Of a stretch of DNA of 21,074 bases, positions 20,187 through 21,074 are shown piece after piece; the stretch's first letter is position 1; every line of letters begins with the position of its first letter. The notes beneath the pieces are model-generated. The model saw only the letters and a list, made by a program, of their open reading frames with translations, was not told the DNA's origin and searched no databases. Where the stretch lies: contig JFHB01000333.1 in the NCBI GenBank assembly GCA_000729835.1, positions 1-21,074 of the forward strand, given 5' to 3'. The stretch comes from Atkinsonella hypoxylon. Taxonomy: Eukaryota > Ascomycota > Sordariomycetes > Hypocreales > Clavicipitaceae. The position numbers and the translations under genes are program-made.

Positions 20187-20995
20187 CTTCTTCTAGCTAT
20201 ATAGATTGTTCCTCTTCTTATAGCACTCTTTTAAGGGAATTAGTAATTTAGCTACTGCTTCTGCCTATATAAACTCTATGTTTATATAGTAAGTTATATA
20301 ACGCTTTAATAATTAGAGTAGAAGCTCTTTAAAATAGGTCTTTATTCTAGTTATAGAAGTTAAATTTAAAGTTTTCCTATTGTTCTTAATCTCTAAATCT
20401 TTAATCTTTATAAAGGTTAATTATAAAGGCAATTCTATTGTTTAAATTAGTAGTAGTAGTAGTTTCTAGGTTAATTTTATATATTAAGTTCTAATCTATT
20501 AATAGAAGTTTCTAATACTTTTAAAGTTATTCTAGAAGCTTATTAGGTTATAGTTATTGCTTAAATTCTTATAAATCTGCCTAGAGTTATTATAAACTTA
20601 TTATATTAAATAAGATTAAGTAGTATAGAAAGAGAAAGTAGGTATAACAGAATTAGTATAAAGATAAAGGGATTTAGCTAGCTTCTAGCTAAGTTCTAAG
20701 ATAGTTAAGGGAGTTAAATCCTGTAGCATTAGCCGCTAAGGGTTCTAGCTAGTAATTTAATTCCTTAGGAGTTTAATATTAACAATTAGTTAAACTAAAA
20801 CGTTATTGTAAGTTAATATAACTTAGTAACTAAGCAATTGTAAAGATATCTCTTCCTTTAGCACATTTTACTAGTTACATTAGCTGCTAAAGGTTCTAGC
20901 TAACAGTATTACGTCTCTTCTTACTAAACCTAGCTAATCTATAGTTAGTTATACTAATCTCTTTAGTTGTACTAAAGACTCCTAGTTAAGCAACT
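20187..20995 (-). pseudogene. gag: Copia gag remnant, upstream part, and leader, copy 2
   Basis: This continues the gag frame of 9150-10229: the Gypsy insert shifts coordinates by 9,957, a multiple of three, and the frame is maintained. Readable segments include TLNLTSITRIKTYFKELLL (about 20310-20370) and KLLIPLKECYKKRNNLYS (about 20205-20258), both minus strand. It matches copy 1 (about 768-1207 and 1918-2295) and copy 3 (3613-4000). Stops are plentiful. From about 20800 to 20995 lies the untranslated leader with the tRNA primer site next to the LTR. Confidence 0.6.
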
Positions 20996-21074
20996 ACTAA
21001 TTAGTGTTAAGAGACTAAGGGTTAAATTTATACTCCTTTAAGTTAGTTCTATAACTAGTTCACTAGTGCACTAG
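20996..21074 (-). repeat. Copia copy 2 5' LTR, inner 79 bp only
   Basis: It matches 2296-2374 and 5052-5130, including the palindrome ACTAGTGCACTAGT. About 236 more bases of this LTR should lie to the right of the window. Confidence 0.85.

Larger units (their letters stand above)
5052..21074 (-). mobile_element. Ty1/Copia retrotransposon copy 2, near-complete, hosting a Gypsy element
   Basis: In minus-strand order it has the inner end of the 5' LTR (20996-21074, cut by the window), gag (20187-20995 and about 9150-10229), pol (about 5430-9150), a polypurine tract and the 3' LTR (5052-5366). With the Gypsy insert removed the interior is about 5.67 kb and the whole element about 6.3 kb, normal for fungal Copia. 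The domain order of integrase before RT and RNase H defines Copia (Pseudoviridae-type). RIP has inserted stops throughout and changed the RT active site, so this copy is dead. Its left flank AGCTT (5047-5051) would be its target duplication. Confidence 0.88.

Noticed and set aside
1..21074. CRISPR array, bacterial operon, or host protein-coding gene
   Set aside because: No regularly spaced repeats, no ribosome binding sites and no non-transposon coding frame were found; all long signals trace to retroelements.

Overview
This window is a nest of decayed transposable elements from what looks like a filamentous ascomycete (Pezizomycotina). I find no host gene, rRNA, tRNA or CRISPR array. The DNA is very AT-rich. 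Copies of the same element differ almost only by C/T and G/A changes, surviving C is mostly followed by T or C, and former reading frames are full of TAA/TAG where CAA, CAG or TGG would be expected. That is the signature of repeat-induced point mutation (RIP). The organism is inferred from this signature and the element families, not from a host gene.

Layout. (1) Positions 1-3612 hold the 5' part of a minus-strand Ty1/Copia element (copy 1): gag remnants, then its 315-bp LTR. A 705-bp solo LTR of an unknown family (1208-1912, target duplication GGTAT) sits in gag. A short LTR element of the TRIM type (2433-3429, duplication CTACA) sits in the LTR. The TRIM's own 3' LTR is split by a 408-bp Tc1/mariner-type MITE (2845-3252, TA duplication). 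(2) Positions 3613-5051 hold a piece of the same Copia gag on the opposite strand (copy 3), carrying a 243-bp solo LTR of a Gypsy family (4396-4638, duplication ACTAA). (3) Positions 5052-21074 hold a near-complete minus-strand Copia element (copy 2). Its 3' LTR is at 5052-5366, pol and gag run leftward, and the start of its 5' LTR lies beyond the right edge. (4) Inside copy 2's gag lies a 9,952-bp Ty3/Gypsy chromovirus on the plus strand (10230-20181, duplication AATCT) with 243-bp LTRs.

The Gypsy element has one long broken gag-pol frame in the order gag, zinc knuckle, protease, RT, RNase H, integrase, GPY/F-like module and chromodomain. Downstream lie another roughly 2.7 kb containing a second broken reading frame of unknown function. 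The catalytic acids of RT and integrase are changed to Asn or Lys. Nothing here is expected to be active by itself, except that the TRIM is young: its LTRs differ at only two sites.

Inferred order of events: Copia insertions came first, with copies 1 and 2 possibly inserted into copy 3. RIP and Gypsy insertion followed. The weakly mutated TRIM arrived late, and the MITE landed in the TRIM later still. Element-to-element mapping rests on sequence I aligned by eye; domain calls rest on motif recognition through RIP damage.
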